This document shows positions 55,201-64,000 of a DNA stretch of 64,000 nt, one piece after another (position 1 is the stretch's first letter; each line of letters begins with the position of its first letter). Below the pieces are notes generated by a model, which ran no database searches, had not been told where the DNA came from, and saw only the letters and a list, made by a program, of their open reading frames with translations. Source of the DNA: Bacteroidetes bacterium UBA6221 (lineage in GTDB: Bacteria > Bacteroidota > Bacteroidia > Chitinophagales > Chitinophagaceae); contig DISB01000005.1 in NCBI GenBank assembly GCA_002421685.1, positions 1 to 64,000 on the forward strand, given 5' to 3'. The position numbers and the translations under genes were made by a program.

Positions 55201-58200
55201 TTGGTAACAATAACCAATCCTCCTTCACAAATCCGTCAACTACCTATACCTATCCCGGTGTATATACCGTAAAACTTGTAGCGACCAATATTGCAGGTTG
55301 TAAAGATACCACCACAAAAACCGTTACGGTCAATGGCCCGACGGGAACATACTCCTACACTCCCATCACAGGGTGCAACCCGCTTACCGTACAATTCACT
55401 GCTGTCTCCAACAACACCACATCATACATCTGGGACATGAACAACGGGTACACACAGACGACGGGTACGGGTTCATTTACGTACACCTATACCCAAAACG
55501 GAAGGTATGTACCTAAACTGATACTGAGCGACGGTGCGCTTTGCCAGGTACCGATACAGAATACTGATACGATAAAAGTGGATGAACTGCAGGCCGATTT
55601 TTCTTTTACAGCGTCGGGAAATCTTTGTAAAACAGATACGGTACACTTCAATGATACCATACTCACCACTTTATCGCCCCTCAGCACACGTTCATGGAAT
55701 TTCGGTGATGGCGGAACCAGTACAGCACAGGACCCCTCGCATTACTATAGTGCACCGGGCACATACCAGGTACGATTGGTCGTTACCAATACCAATGGCT
55801 GTAATGATACGATTATCAAAGTATTGACTATACATGCGCTACCGGTAGTCAGTGCCGGTGCCGCTCCTGATTCAATTTGTCCCGGGCAACCGACCGGTGC
55901 GCAACTTACCGCAACCGGAGCCGCGACCTACAATTGGACGCCGGCTACAGGATTAAGCTGTACCAATTGTTCCAACCCGCAGGCGAATCCACAGGCTACC
56001 ACAACCTATATCGTAACCGGCACGGACACCAATGGCTGTGCAGCCAACGACACCGTAACTGTCAACCTGAAACCTAAACCTGTTGTAACCATATCAGGCG
56101 ATACAACCATCTGTGAAGGTGAAACAACACAACTGACCGCATCTGGCGCAATCAGCTACGCCTGGTCACCGGCTACAGGGCTGTCCTGTACATCTTGCTC
56201 CAATCCTATCGCTTCTCCGTCGGCCACAACAGCCTATACGATAATTGGCACTAACGGTTCAGGATGTAAGGACACATCAACAGTTACGATAACAGTACTA
56301 CCCAAGCCTGTTGTAACCACGAATGGTAACCAGGCAATATGTAACCAGGACACTGCATTATTGATAGCCTCTGGTGCCGCAAGTTATCTATGGTCACCTG
56401 CAACGACATTGTCGTGCGGCACATGCGACAGTACGCAGGCTCACCCTGCAACCACCACTATATATTCAGTAGTTGGCACAGGCGCTAACGGCTGTAAGGA
56501 TACAGCAACTGTAACTGTGAGCGTTAACACGCTACCCGTTGTAAGCGCTGGTAATGATAAAGCAATATGTACCGGCAGCAGCACGACATTACAGGCCACA
56601 GGTGCAATTTCTTATACCTGGACACCCGCTACCGGGTTATCATGTACTAATTGCGCCAACCCTACAGCTAATCCAACCACGACGACAACCTATATAGTGA
56701 CCGGGGTAAACGGCACTAACTGTTCCGACCAGGATACAGTCACAGTTGTTGTTCATCCCTTGCCAACAGTAAGCGCAGGAACAAACAAAACAATATGCAA
56801 AGGCTTTGGTGTAACACTCCAGGCTACCGGGGCGAATACTTTTACTTGGTCTCCGGCTACAGGATTGTCCTGCACCAACTGCCCCAATCCCACAGCTTCG
56901 CCAATAGTTACTACTATATATACCGTTACGGGCATTGACAGCAACGGCTGCTCAGACACAGGCGTTGTAACTGTAGTTGTCAACCCCCAACCTACTGTGA
57001 GCACAGGCGCCAACAAAACCATTTGCCTTAATGATTCAACTCAACTACAGGCAACAGGCGCTATAACCTACGTATGGTCTCCTGCTGCGGGACTGTCATC
57101 AACAAACGTCGCTAACCCTAAGGCAAGCCCATCAGCTACCACCACCTACACGGTAATAGGTACGGACGCAAATGGCTGTAAGGATACCGCAACTGTTACG
57201 GTGAACGTAAATCCCCTGCCTGTAGTGACCGCCGGTGCAAACAAATCTATATGCACGGGCAGCAGTGTGCTATTAACGGCTACCGGCGCATCATCCTACA
57301 CCTGGTCGCCCAATACGGGTCTATCCTGCGCCAATTGCGCCAACCCTACGGCTAGTCCCACTACAACCACCACTTATACTATTACCGGTGTTGATGTGAA
57401 CGGTTGCACAGACACAGGGCAAATAACAGTCGTTGTAAATCCTCTGCCTAATGTAAGCGCTGGCAGCGCTCAAAGCATATGCCTGAACGACTCAGCCCAA
57501 CTGCAGGCCACAGGCGCTGCAAGTTATACCTGGTCGCCCACTACCGGCCTTTCTCAACCCAACATTGCCAATCCGAAAGCAAGCCCGGCATCTACTACTA
57601 CCTATACCGTTACAGGTACGGATGCCAATGGTTGTGTGAACACGTCAACAGTCACTGTGACTGTAAAACCGCTACCGGTTGTCAACGCAGGTAACGATGT
57701 AGCCATATGCCTGGGTTCTTCGGTTCAACTGAATGCTACCGGTGCGGGTACGTCAGGTACTTATAAATGGGTTCCTGCAACCGGGCTAAGTTGTTCTAAC
57801 TGTGCTAATCCGCTGGCAAGCCCCACGGGTACTATTACCTATATCGTTACAGGCACGGCTTCCAACCTCTGTACAGATACTGATACTATAACCGTTAAGG
57901 TAAATACTCCACCCACGGTAGCAGCGGGCGCTAATGTGGATATTTGTACCGGCGATTCGACACAATTGCAGGCTACGGGCGCTGACACCTATACATGGTC
58001 GCCTGCCACGGGTTTATCATGCACCAATTGTCCTGACCCGTTTGCCAAACCAACTGCTACAACCACCTATACAACCATAGGTGTAGATACAAATGGCTGT
58101 AAGGACACTGCTTCGGTAACGGTTACAGTAAAGCCACTGCCGGTAGTAACAGTTTCAGCATCGCGCAGCAAGGTATGCGAAAATGATACCGTGCAACTGA

Positions 58201-59579
58201 TGGCAACAGGAGGCTCGCCATATGCCTGGTTCCCCAACAATAACCTTTCCTGCCAAACCTGCGCTAATCCCATTGCGACTATGCAATTCCCAACCACTTT
58301 CACAGTAACAGGCTTCCTTAACGGCTGCAGCGATACGGCCACCGTCTTTGTGGACGTGATACCCAAACCACCCGTATCCGCAGGGCCCGACAAAGAATAC
58401 TGTATAGGCGGCTCAGATACGCTGCACGCTTCAGGAGCGAAAACCTATACATGGTCGCCTGCTGCGGGACTATCGTGCAACAATTGCCCGTCTCCCATAG
58501 CCAGCCCCGCATCCACAACGGTTTATACGGTCACAGGTGTGGATAGTATCGGTTGTAAGGCTACAGATAATGTTACTGTTACAGTCAACCCATTGCCCGT
58601 GATAAATGCCGGCGAAGACGTAACCGCTTGCGAAGGTGTACCGGTGCAATTGAATGCAACCGGGGGAGTCAACTATACCTGGTCGCCCGCCGCCGGATTA
58701 AGCTGCACCAATTGCCCTGACCCGGTAGCAACACTCAACAATACGACTGCCTATACAGTAAATGGCACCGATGCCAATGGCTGTACCAATACCGATGCAG
58801 TGACCGTGAATATTATCAACAGGCAGGAAGTGAGCTACAGCAAAGATGATTCCATATGCATAGGCGAAGAGATAGAACTGTTTGCTACCGGCGGTACCCA
58901 TTACACATGGTCGCCGGCAGATAACCTCAGCAATGCCGGAGGCGCCAACACCAAGGCTTCGCCAGCTTCAACTACGCAGTACAGGGTTATCATTAAACAA
59001 GGCGACTGTTTTACAGATACAGGTTACACCACCATATTTGTTTTCGCCCCCCCGGAAATAAACGCCGGTCCCGATCAGCAATTGCAGGGTGGCAACGAGG
59101 TGAGACTGGAAACAAGAAGCAGCAATGTGACAACTTATGAATGGACACCCGCAGATGGCCTTAGTTGTACAGGCTGTGCCAACCCGGTGGCATCGCCCAG
59201 GCGCACTACTACTTACCTGGTGAGAGTGGCGTCAGCACAGGGCTGCACGGCTGAAGATGATGTCACGGTATATGTTACCTGCAGCGGCGACCAGTTGTTC
59301 ATAGCTAACACATTTACGCCCAACAACGATGGGGTTAACGATTTGTTCTTCCCACAAGGCAAAGGCCTTACCACGGTACAACGCTTCAGCGTGTACAACC
59401 GCTGGGGCGAATTGCTGTTCGACAGGCAGAACATACCGCTGAACGACGCCACTTATGGTTGGGATGGTACATACAAAAGTGAGCCTTTGAAGCCGGATGT
59501 GTTTGTGTACGTAGTAAGGGCTGTGTGTGAAGACGGGCAGCCGATAGAAATAAAAGGAGATATATCACTGATACGATAA
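52293..59579 (+). CDS. giant repeat adhesin with PKD and Ig-like repeats and T9SS type B sorting domain
   Basis: The 2428-residue protein starts with a signal peptide (residues 1-24, L-A-Q). I count 14 PKD-type repeats (about 25-1182; core W-x-F-G-D-G...H-T-Y...G-T-Y-x-V). Then 15 Ig-like repeats follow (about 1183-2329; core I-C-x-G...L-x-A-T-G-A...Y-T-W-S-P-A-T-G-L-S-C-T-N-C...T-T-T-Y-x-V). The last 99 residues are a type B T9SS domain (N-T-F-T-P-N-N-D-G-V-N-D, F-S-V-Y-N-R-W-G). PorP/SprF follows 27 nt later, as is usual for type B cargos. It is a likely cell-surface adhesin or gliding-type filament. Confidence 0.95.
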   Translation: MIKNLYALAFLCMVNLLSYQGLAQAPVAAFSASKTSGCSPVVVQFTDQSTGNPTSWFWDLGNGGTSTLQNPAATYITPGTYTVILTATNSNGSTKDTNYITVHTSPTVAFTADTTSTCGTKTVSFTNNTTPGAPGAVSYFWDFGDGDSSTAVNPTHTYTYAGNFAVSLVVVNSNGCTSTLTKNNYIKVLPKPVASFAANSTSSCNAPFQVTFTNNSTNGVSYAWNFGDGNTSTSTNPSNTYTSPGTYNVRLVVTGSNGCKDTLTRNSYIVIGQVNANFTNSSPVCVGQNVTFTNTTTPGAGISRLWNFGNGGTDTAVNPVYKYNTAGTYTVTLIEQYANNCNDTISKSVTVNAKPTAGFVSADTVGCTVPFSADFTNTSTGAASYSWNFGPGTSTAANPTFVYNALGIYNVRLIAISSAGCRDTLTRNNYIKLQVPSGTVAAVPDSTCANTPVQFTAALAAPLYATNYRWDFGDGSSPVNCSACKTQTHSYSSNGTYTVQLIITTTAGCYDTIQKTITISSKPTAGFTGSPLTICPDATVGFTNSSTGANSYFWIWGDGFTDTTTNPAHTYNTTGMYTVSLIASNNGCKDTLTRSNYVTVQLPHADFTPTFQCSARLSYTFLDSSVGANTYSWDFGDGNTSSTAGNVTHTYAAPGTYNVELRVYNTATGCYDTMTRTISAKPITLPTFDANDTTLCKGQLLILSSNGPYDLTYKWYFGNKTNNAQGTVDPGFFADSAGVFDVKLVVTDSAGCMDSVVKTNHVRVGAPKPDFTASTVSPCKNAPVLFDETSPAGGFAITNRYWDFGDGFQASTASDTTSHSFNNPGPYTIKLVVTDANGCRDSLTKTDYIYAYKPTAQFHSEDTIVCAGDTVEFVNNSGGTSFTSFWQFGDGNTSTVTTPEHIYNSLGNYTVKLNIIDSFGCKDSMTRVDYIKVQKPTAAFTMSDSVANCPPLTVYMTNTSTNGSSYAWTFGNNNQSSFTNPSTTYTYPGVYTVKLVATNIAGCKDTTTKTVTVNGPTGTYSYTPITGCNPLTVQFTAVSNNTTSYIWDMNNGYTQTTGTGSFTYTYTQNGRYVPKLILSDGALCQVPIQNTDTIKVDELQADFSFTASGNLCKTDTVHFNDTILTTLSPLSTRSWNFGDGGTSTAQDPSHYYSAPGTYQVRLVVTNTNGCNDTIIKVLTIHALPVVSAGAAPDSICPGQPTGAQLTATGAATYNWTPATGLSCTNCSNPQANPQATTTYIVTGTDTNGCAANDTVTVNLKPKPVVTISGDTTICEGETTQLTASGAISYAWSPATGLSCTSCSNPIASPSATTAYTIIGTNGSGCKDTSTVTITVLPKPVVTTNGNQAICNQDTALLIASGAASYLWSPATTLSCGTCDSTQAHPATTTIYSVVGTGANGCKDTATVTVSVNTLPVVSAGNDKAICTGSSTTLQATGAISYTWTPATGLSCTNCANPTANPTTTTTYIVTGVNGTNCSDQDTVTVVVHPLPTVSAGTNKTICKGFGVTLQATGANTFTWSPATGLSCTNCPNPTASPIVTTIYTVTGIDSNGCSDTGVVTVVVNPQPTVSTGANKTICLNDSTQLQATGAITYVWSPAAGLSSTNVANPKASPSATTTYTVIGTDANGCKDTATVTVNVNPLPVVTAGANKSICTGSSVLLTATGASSYTWSPNTGLSCANCANPTASPTTTTTYTITGVDVNGCTDTGQITVVVNPLPNVSAGSAQSICLNDSAQLQATGAASYTWSPTTGLSQPNIANPKASPASTTTYTVTGTDANGCVNTSTVTVTVKPLPVVNAGNDVAICLGSSVQLNATGAGTSGTYKWVPATGLSCSNCANPLASPTGTITYIVTGTASNLCTDTDTITVKVNTPPTVAAGANVDICTGDSTQLQATGADTYTWSPATGLSCTNCPDPFAKPTATTTYTTIGVDTNGCKDTASVTVTVKPLPVVTVSASRSKVCENDTVQLMATGGSPYAWFPNNNLSCQTCANPIATMQFPTTFTVTGFLNGCSDTATVFVDVIPKPPVSAGPDKEYCIGGSDTLHASGAKTYTWSPAAGLSCNNCPSPIASPASTTVYTVTGVDSIGCKATDNVTVTVNPLPVINAGEDVTACEGVPVQLNATGGVNYTWSPAAGLSCTNCPDPVATLNNTTAYTVNGTDANGCTNTDAVTVNIINRQEVSYSKDDSICIGEEIELFATGGTHYTWSPADNLSNAGGANTKASPASTTQYRVIIKQGDCFTDTGYTTIFVFAPPEINAGPDQQLQGGNEVRLETRSSNVTTYEWTPADGLSCTGCANPVASPRRTTTYLVRVASAQGCTAEDDVTVYVTCSGDQLFIANTFTPNNDGVNDLFFPQGKGLTTVQRFSVYNRWGELLFDRQNIPLNDATYGWDGTYKSEPLKPDVFVYVVRAVCEDGQPIEIKGDISLIR
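52365..55838 (+). repeat. 14 tandem PKD-type repeats (coding)
   Basis: Units of about 80-88 residues share F-x-x-x-S/T at the start, an x-W-x-F-G-D/N-G-x-x-S/T core, and P-G-T-Y-x-V-x-L near the end. The clearest copies are 2, 3, 8, 10 and 14. They differ enough that DNA identity is modest. Confidence 0.85.
55839..59279 (+). repeat. 15 tandem Ig-like repeats with paired cysteines (coding)
   Basis: Units of about 75-79 residues begin P-V/T-V-S-A-G and carry a Cys near position 12, a C-x-x-C (mostly C-T-N-C) near position 37, and a Cys in N-G-C near 63. Copies 6, 8 and 14 lack the C-x-x-C. Confidence 0.85.
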
Positions 59580-59606
59580 TAGAAAAAGGAAGTTCAAAAT
59601 AATTCT

Positions 59607-60665
59607 ATGAAAAAATATTTAGGCATATTACTGTTGCCATTGGCTTTATCAGCCACTGCGCAGGATATACATTTTTCCCAGTTTTACGAAAACTCTATCA
59701 TGCGCAACCCCGCGCTTACAGGCATCTTCAGCGGCGATTACAAAGTAGGCGCCAACTACCGCACGCAATGGAGCAATATATCCGTTCCCTTCAGGACATT
59801 CCTGGTGTCTGCGGAAACACGCGTAGTCACCAACCGGTCCATAGGCGACTACCTAAGCTTTGGCGTTGCCGCTACTTACGACAGGGCGGGCAGCATCAGC
59901 TTCAACAGCCTGCAGGTGTACCCTGCGCTCAACTACAACAAATCGCTGGAGGATACCCGCAATTCATACCTCTCGGTGGGGTTTGCCGGGGGATATATCC
60001 AGCGTTCCATAGATTTTTCGAGGGCGACATTCAGTACCCAATATGTAAACGGCAGCTACTCATCCACCAACATGTCCGGCGAAAATTTCAACAACACCAC
60101 CTTACAAAACTATGATGTAGCCGCTGGCATCAGCCTCAATAGTTCAGCAGGCCCCGGCAATATCGTAAACTATTACATGGGTGTTTCAGCCTTTCACCTG
60201 AACAAGCCGAAACATACATTCAAAGACGATAATGTGCTGATAGTACTGGCCACCAAATATGCAGGTAATGCTGGTTTCAGTTGGCGCATCAACAACCAGT
60301 TCGGGCTGAACGGCCACCTTGATTATTACATGCAGGGCACTTACAGAGAGCTGATTGGCGGCGCCATGGTAAGCTGGCAAACGGTTGGCGAAACCAGTAA
60401 CAACTTTAAGCTGTATGCGGGCCTGTTCATTCGCGCCAAAGATGCATTCATACCTACGCTGAAGATTGACTATGATATTTATTCCCTCACTTTCTCGTAC
60501 GATGTAAACACCTCGGGCCTGCAACCGCATACACGCGGGGCCGGCGGCTCTGAAATATCGTTGTTTATCAAGGGACGGTACAAAAGGTCAAGCCAATATG
60601 GTTCTAACCTCAGTTGCCCCCGGTTCGACCATATGCTGCAGGGCGATCCCGGCATGTACAACTAA
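59607..60665 (+). CDS. PorP/SprF family T9SS outer-membrane protein
   Basis: The 352-residue protein has a signal peptide (L-S-A-T-A-Q). The family signature D-I-H-F-S-Q-F-Y-E-N-S, N-P-A-L-T-G and Y-R-T-Q-W is intact, followed by beta-barrel strands. SprF-type proteins help export and anchor the type B cargo encoded just upstream. The pair forms an operon, closed by a strong terminator. Confidence 0.95.
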   Translation: MKKYLGILLLPLALSATAQDIHFSQFYENSIMRNPALTGIFSGDYKVGANYRTQWSNISVPFRTFLVSAETRVVTNRSIGDYLSFGVAATYDRAGSISFNSLQVYPALNYNKSLEDTRNSYLSVGFAGGYIQRSIDFSRATFSTQYVNGSYSSTNMSGENFNNTTLQNYDVAAGISLNSSAGPGNIVNYYMGVSAFHLNKPKHTFKDDNVLIVLATKYAGNAGFSWRINNQFGLNGHLDYYMQGTYRELIGGAMVSWQTVGETSNNFKLYAGLFIRAKDAFIPTLKIDYDIYSLTFSYDVNTSGLQPHTRGAGGSEISLFIKGRYKRSSQYGSNLSCPRFDHMLQGDPGMYN

Positions 60666-60686
60666 ATCATATTTTTGATAAAAAAG

Positions 60687-60723
60687 GAATGGGCGCACTG
60701 CATTGTGCGCCCATTCTTTTTTT
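60687..60723 (+). terminator. intrinsic terminator of adhesin-PorP operon
   Basis: A perfect 12-bp stem (GAATGGGCGCAC and complement) with a TGCATT loop is followed by seven T. Upstream A residues lengthen the pairing and may let it work for the opposite gene too. Confidence 0.93.
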
Positions 60724-60739
60724 AAAAATTCAAAATATT

Positions 60740-61447
60740 TTAGTCCGACGCCTGTGCGCCGTCAAATACGAACTTAAAGCCTATACCGTGTATGGTCTGC
60801 AATTCCACACCGGGTTGGTCTTTCAGGTATTTGCGCACTTTGGTGATGAACACGTCCATGCTCCTGCCCAGGAAGTAATCTTCCTTGCCCCATACATTCA
60901 GCAATATCTCATCGCGCTTCAATACCTTATTGGCATTGGCACAGAGATATTTTATCAGGTCGGCCTCACGCTGGGTCAGTTGTTTGTCCTTGCCACCACC
61001 ACGCAGCACCAGGTTGTTATAATCAAATTCCAGGTTGCCCAGTTTTATGGCTTCCGTCATCTCCTCCTCGTGCTTCATCGTGCGCTTCAGGAACACCTCG
61101 AGGCGCAACAGCAACTCCTGCATATTGAACGGCTTGGTGATATAATCGTCGGCGCCGCTACGGAAACCGGCTATTTTATCATCATCCATAGATTTTGAAG
61201 TAAGCAGCAGGATAGGGATGTGTTGGTTTTTCTGCCTGATCTGGTTGGCCAGGCTCATGCCATCTTTTTTAGGAAGCATTACGTCCAGCAGGCAAATATC
61301 AAAATTGTGTTTCATGAATTGCTGCCAGGCTGCTTCAGCATCCGGGCAATGCACCACTTCATAGCCATTTTTGGTCAGGCTATCTTTCACTACATAACTC
61401 AGCGTTGCGTCGTCTTCTACAAGTAGTATTTTCGCTTTATCCGCCAT
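60740..61447 (-). CDS. OmpR-family response regulator, orphan
   Basis: The 235-residue regulator has acidic residues E11-D13, phosphoacceptor D55 (L-L-D-V-M-L-P), I-T-K-P-F, and a winged-helix domain (Q-T-I-H-G-I-G-F-K at the end). No kinase gene is next to it. It is convergent with the adhesin operon and shares its terminator region. About 274 bp without a gene lies upstream. Confidence 0.93.
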   Translation of the reverse strand: MADKAKILLVEDDATLSYVVKDSLTKNGYEVVHCPDAEAAWQQFMKHNFDICLLDVMLPKKDGMSLANQIRQKNQHIPILLLTSKSMDDDKIAGFRSGADDYITKPFNMQELLLRLEVFLKRTMKHEEEMTEAIKLGNLEFDYNNLVLRGGGKDKQLTQREADLIKYLCANANKVLKRDEILLNVWGKEDYFLGRSMDVFITKVRKYLKDQPGVELQTIHGIGFKFVFDGAQASD

Positions 61448-61721
61448 ATATCGCTTTATATTATTTCCTGGTAATTCGACTTAATCCGTCAAAATTTATT
61501 CTCTTTCCGTCCGCCAAGATACAAATCCCCCTCCGCATGTATATATATTTTCGGGAAAAATTGTCATTCCCGGAAAGATTTCCCTTTCGGTTAAAGATAA
61601 GTGTATTGCCAAAATCAGCTACAAGATAATTGATTACTGTAATAAATGAAAGTCTATGGCTTGAAATATGACTTACAACGACATATGTGCCGGTATTCAT
61701 AAATCGCTAAACCCCATAAGA

Positions 61722-62387
61722 CTAATGCCTGGCAGCCGCTTCATTGATATCCCTGTTCTCCAGATGGACTTTGTCGCTACCATGAAGTACAATATTGATC
61801 ATAGCCTGCCCTACTCTTACGGTGTCTGTCACTGAAGGAGAATTCTTCATTAACCGGAAGAACGGCCGCAGGATAAAATAAGTAGCATTGTACCATACTG
61901 TCCCCGACCTGATGCCTTTCATCGGCAAAATAAGCCCCGGGCGGAACATATAGGCTGCCTTGAAAGGCATGTTCAGCAAGGCATTTTCAGTTTTTCCTTT
62001 TACCCTTGCCCACATGCTGCGCCCTTTTTCCGAGCTGTCTGTACCGGCCCCAGATACGTAGATAAAAGTCATATTGGGATTAATGACAGTTTCAGCGAAG
62101 TGCAGGGTAAGGCTGTAGGTAATGCGTGTATATTGTTCTTCGCTCAGGCCTACTACAGACACCCCCAGGCAAAAAAAGCAGGCATCATATCCTCTAAGTT
62201 GGTCTTTTACGGCAGACAGGTTGTAAAAATCCTTATGAATGATCTCTTTTAGTTTGGGATGCGCCAGCCCCAGCGGGTGGCGGTTTACCACCACCACTTC
62301 CGACACCCCGGGGTGTTCCAGGCACTCCAGCAAAACGCCTTTGCCTACCATCCCTGTTGTTCCCGTAATTATTACCCTTAGACCCAT
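61722..62387 (-). CDS. NAD(P)-dependent oxidoreductase, atypical SDR
   Basis: The start MGLRVIITGTTGMVG gives 221 residues with a Rossmann motif G-T-T-G-M-V-G (residues 9-15). Y-V-S-G-A-G-T-D-S and K-G-K-T-E-N are in the places of the catalytic Ser and Lys; the Tyr of the Y-x3-K motif is absent. It resembles NmrA-like or HTATIP2-like atypical SDRs. The function is not known; it may be a cofactor-binding regulator. Confidence 0.82.
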   Translation of the reverse strand: MGLRVIITGTTGMVGKGVLLECLEHPGVSEVVVVNRHPLGLAHPKLKEIIHKDFYNLSAVKDQLRGYDACFFCLGVSVVGLSEEQYTRITYSLTLHFAETVINPNMTFIYVSGAGTDSSEKGRSMWARVKGKTENALLNMPFKAAYMFRPGLILPMKGIRSGTVWYNATYFILRPFFRLMKNSPSVTDTVRVGQAMINIVLHGSDKVHLENRDINEAAARH

Positions 62388-62480
62388 ACAATAAAGGTAA
62401 AGCAAATACCCATTAACATTATCCCTTACGTTTAAAACAATAATGATAATGGCTTATCTTGTACGCTCAAATATGCAAAG

Positions 62481-63602
62481 ATGCTGGTGACGATACAACC
62501 CTGCGATTCGATAAGCGACCTCAAAAAGTTCGTGCAGTTCCCTTACGACCTGTACCGGAACAACAAATACTGGGTGCCGCCTATGAGGGCTGACGAATTG
62601 CAGGCGCTACAGCCGCATACCAATCCTGCATACAAAAACAGTGAGGCGCAATTCTGGATAGCCGTCAAGCACGGCAAGGTGGCGGGTCGAATCGGGGCGA
62701 TCATCAACAGGGCTTACAACGAAAAAGCTGGTACACACCTGGGCAGGATAACCCGGCTGGAATTTATAGACGACAAGGAAGTAAGCAAGACCCTGCTGGA
62801 CACAGCCGAAAAATGGATAAAGGACCGTGGCATGGAAGGTGTGCACGGCCCTCTGGGTTTTACCAACCTCGACCACCAGGCTATCCTCATAGAGGGGTTC
62901 GACTACCTGCCATCCATCGCATCAGAATACCACCTGCCTTATTACAAGGAGCACATGGAGGCAGCAGGCTATAAGAAGGAAATGGACTGGGTAGAGTTTC
63001 GCCTGAAGCTGGCCACCGAGATACCTGAAAAAGCCCTGAAACTGAACGAGATGATACAGAAGCGTTACAAGCTGAAGGTCATACATTTCAACTCGCAGAA
63101 GGAAATGAAACACTATGCGCCGAGGGTATTCGAGCTGCTGAACAATGCATTCGGCGAGTTGTTCAGCTTCGTGAACATGGATAAAGAACTGTCGGACTTC
63201 TATATCAAAAAATACTTCAACGTACTTAACCCTAAGTTTGTAAAGATTATCGAGGATGAGAACGGCAACCTTATAGGCTTTATTATCAGCCTGCCCTCGC
63301 TCAGCGAGGCGATGCAAAAGGCCAAAGGCAAATTATTTCCGCTGGGCTGGTACCATATACTGCGAGCGCTGAAGAAACCCAGGGTGGTGGACCTGCTGCT
63401 TACCGGCATCCATCCCGATTGGCAGGCACAGGGGGTAAGCGCGATACTCATTACCGAACTTCAGAAAGTAATGATGGAGCACGGCGTTACCCATGTGGAA
63501 ACCACCGGCATCATCGAAACCAACGAAAAAGCCATCAACCACTGGAAGAACTACGACCATATCCAGCACAAAAGGAAGAGGTGTTTTATAAAGATGTTTT
63601 AA
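62481..63602 (+). CDS. GNAT-fold protein of unknown substrate (YghO-like)
   Basis: The 373-residue protein has an N-terminal block F-P-Y-D-L-Y-R-N-N-K-Y-W-V-P-P and H-G-K-V-A-G-R-I-G-A. Two acetyltransferase-like halves follow; the C-terminal half ends T-T-G-I-I-E-T-N-E-K-A-I-N-H-W. This fits the large YghO-type family, with no known substrate. It is monocistronic. Confidence 0.8.
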   Translation: MLVTIQPCDSISDLKKFVQFPYDLYRNNKYWVPPMRADELQALQPHTNPAYKNSEAQFWIAVKHGKVAGRIGAIINRAYNEKAGTHLGRITRLEFIDDKEVSKTLLDTAEKWIKDRGMEGVHGPLGFTNLDHQAILIEGFDYLPSIASEYHLPYYKEHMEAAGYKKEMDWVEFRLKLATEIPEKALKLNEMIQKRYKLKVIHFNSQKEMKHYAPRVFELLNNAFGELFSFVNMDKELSDFYIKKYFNVLNPKFVKIIEDENGNLIGFIISLPSLSEAMQKAKGKLFPLGWYHILRALKKPRVVDLLLTGIHPDWQAQGVSAILITELQKVMMEHGVTHVETTGIIETNEKAINHWKNYDHIQHKRKRCFIKMF

Positions 63603-63625
63603 TCACACCAATTCCTAAAGGGGCT

Positions 63626-64000
63626 TTATTTCGCTAAGGCATATTTCACCGACACCAGCCCCGTTTCATAGGTCTTACTTTCTATCAGTTGTAAAGGTAC
63701 CCGGTTGCTGATGCCTGTAAATAGTGGCTTTCCAGAGCCTAATAGTATGGGATGGATAGATAACCATAGTTCATCAACCAGTCCCAGGTTCATAAGGGAG
63801 GTGGTGAGCGAAGCGCCGCCAAACAACCATATATCTTTGCCCGGCCCGTTCTTTATCTTTTCCACTTCCTCCTTTGTGTCGCCCGATACTATCACAGCGC
63901 CTTCTTTTATGTTAGTAAGCGTGTTGCTGAAAACGTACTCCTTCATCTCAGGCATAGCGGGAATGCCATCTCCACCGGCGCTCATTTGCTCTGATAGCTG
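63626..64000 (-). CDS. dihydrofolate reductase-family protein (RibD C-terminal type), 5' end outside window
   Basis: The frame is open through the right edge, so only the last 124 residues or so are seen. D-I-W-L-F-G-G-A-S-L-T-T, D-E-L-W-L-S-I-H-P-I-L-L-G-S-G-K-P and L-I-E-S-K-T-Y are typical of the RibD/DHFR-like group. Many act on unknown substrates. Confidence 0.85.
   Translation of the reverse strand, partial: QLSEQMSAGGDGIPAMPEMKEYVFSNTLTNIKEGAVIVSGDTKEEVEKIKNGPGKDIWLFGGASLTTSLMNLGLVDELWLSIHPILLGSGKPLFTGISNRVPLQLIESKTYETGLVSVKYALAK

Noticed and set aside
52293..59579. Possible CRISPR or VNTR array in the adhesin gene
   Set aside because: The repeats are 75-88 codons long, diverged, in frame and continuous with one coding sequence, so they are protein repeats.

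Overview
The window reads as chromosomal DNA of a Bacteroidota member, most likely Chitinophagaceae-like. The evidence is type IX secretion (T9SS) parts and cargo (PorX, a PorG-like protein, PorP/SprF, type A and type B C-terminal sorting domains), many LxxC lipoproteins, a single-chain GlyRS, and -7 boxes of the TAnnTTTG type. No rRNA, tRNA, CRISPR array, transposase or phage gene was seen. The species call is an inference from gene content only.

Layout. 1-4.7 kb: a giant secreted beta-helix protein cut by the left edge. 5-16 kb: TPR protein, EGF-like and repeat lipoproteins, a two-component pair, hisS behind a low-molecular-weight tyrosine phosphatase interrupted by one in-frame TGA, a di-heme peroxidase and a PhoX-like T9SS cargo. 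16-32.7 kb: heme/FG-GAP lipoprotein, glycosyltransferase, rsmE, an ECF sigma factor, a run of small membrane proteins and lipoproteins, a PAS kinase, an MBL hydrolase, small regulators, a second di-heme peroxidase and glyS. 33-36 kb: a TPR protein and a MoxR ATPase. 36-39 kb: an AT-richer accessory island in which two unrelated unknown genes are each preceded by a copy of the same 48-bp near-palindromic repeat. 39-45 kb: the PorX operon, PorG-like barrel, NAD kinase and a BamA-like protein. 45-48.4 kb: two paralogous CX4CH cytochrome/beta-propeller lipoproteins flanking folB. 48.5-52 kb: a kinase-like protein without ATPase domain, a membrane glycosyltransferase-like protein and pdxJ. 52.3-60.7 kb: a 2428-residue repeat adhesin with a type B T9SS sorting domain, followed by PorP/SprF. 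60.7-64 kb: an orphan OmpR regulator, an SDR, a GNAT-like protein and a truncated DHFR-family gene.

The main theme is T9SS: PorX as regulator, the PorG-like barrel as a machine part, PorP/SprF as an outer-membrane partner, and at least two clear cargos. A second theme is periplasmic redox chemistry: two di-heme peroxidases and three other heme-motif lipoproteins. Several genes carry a TAnnTTTG box only 4-10 nt before the start codon, which suggests leaderless or very short-leader mRNAs. The most unexplained part is the 36-39 kb island.
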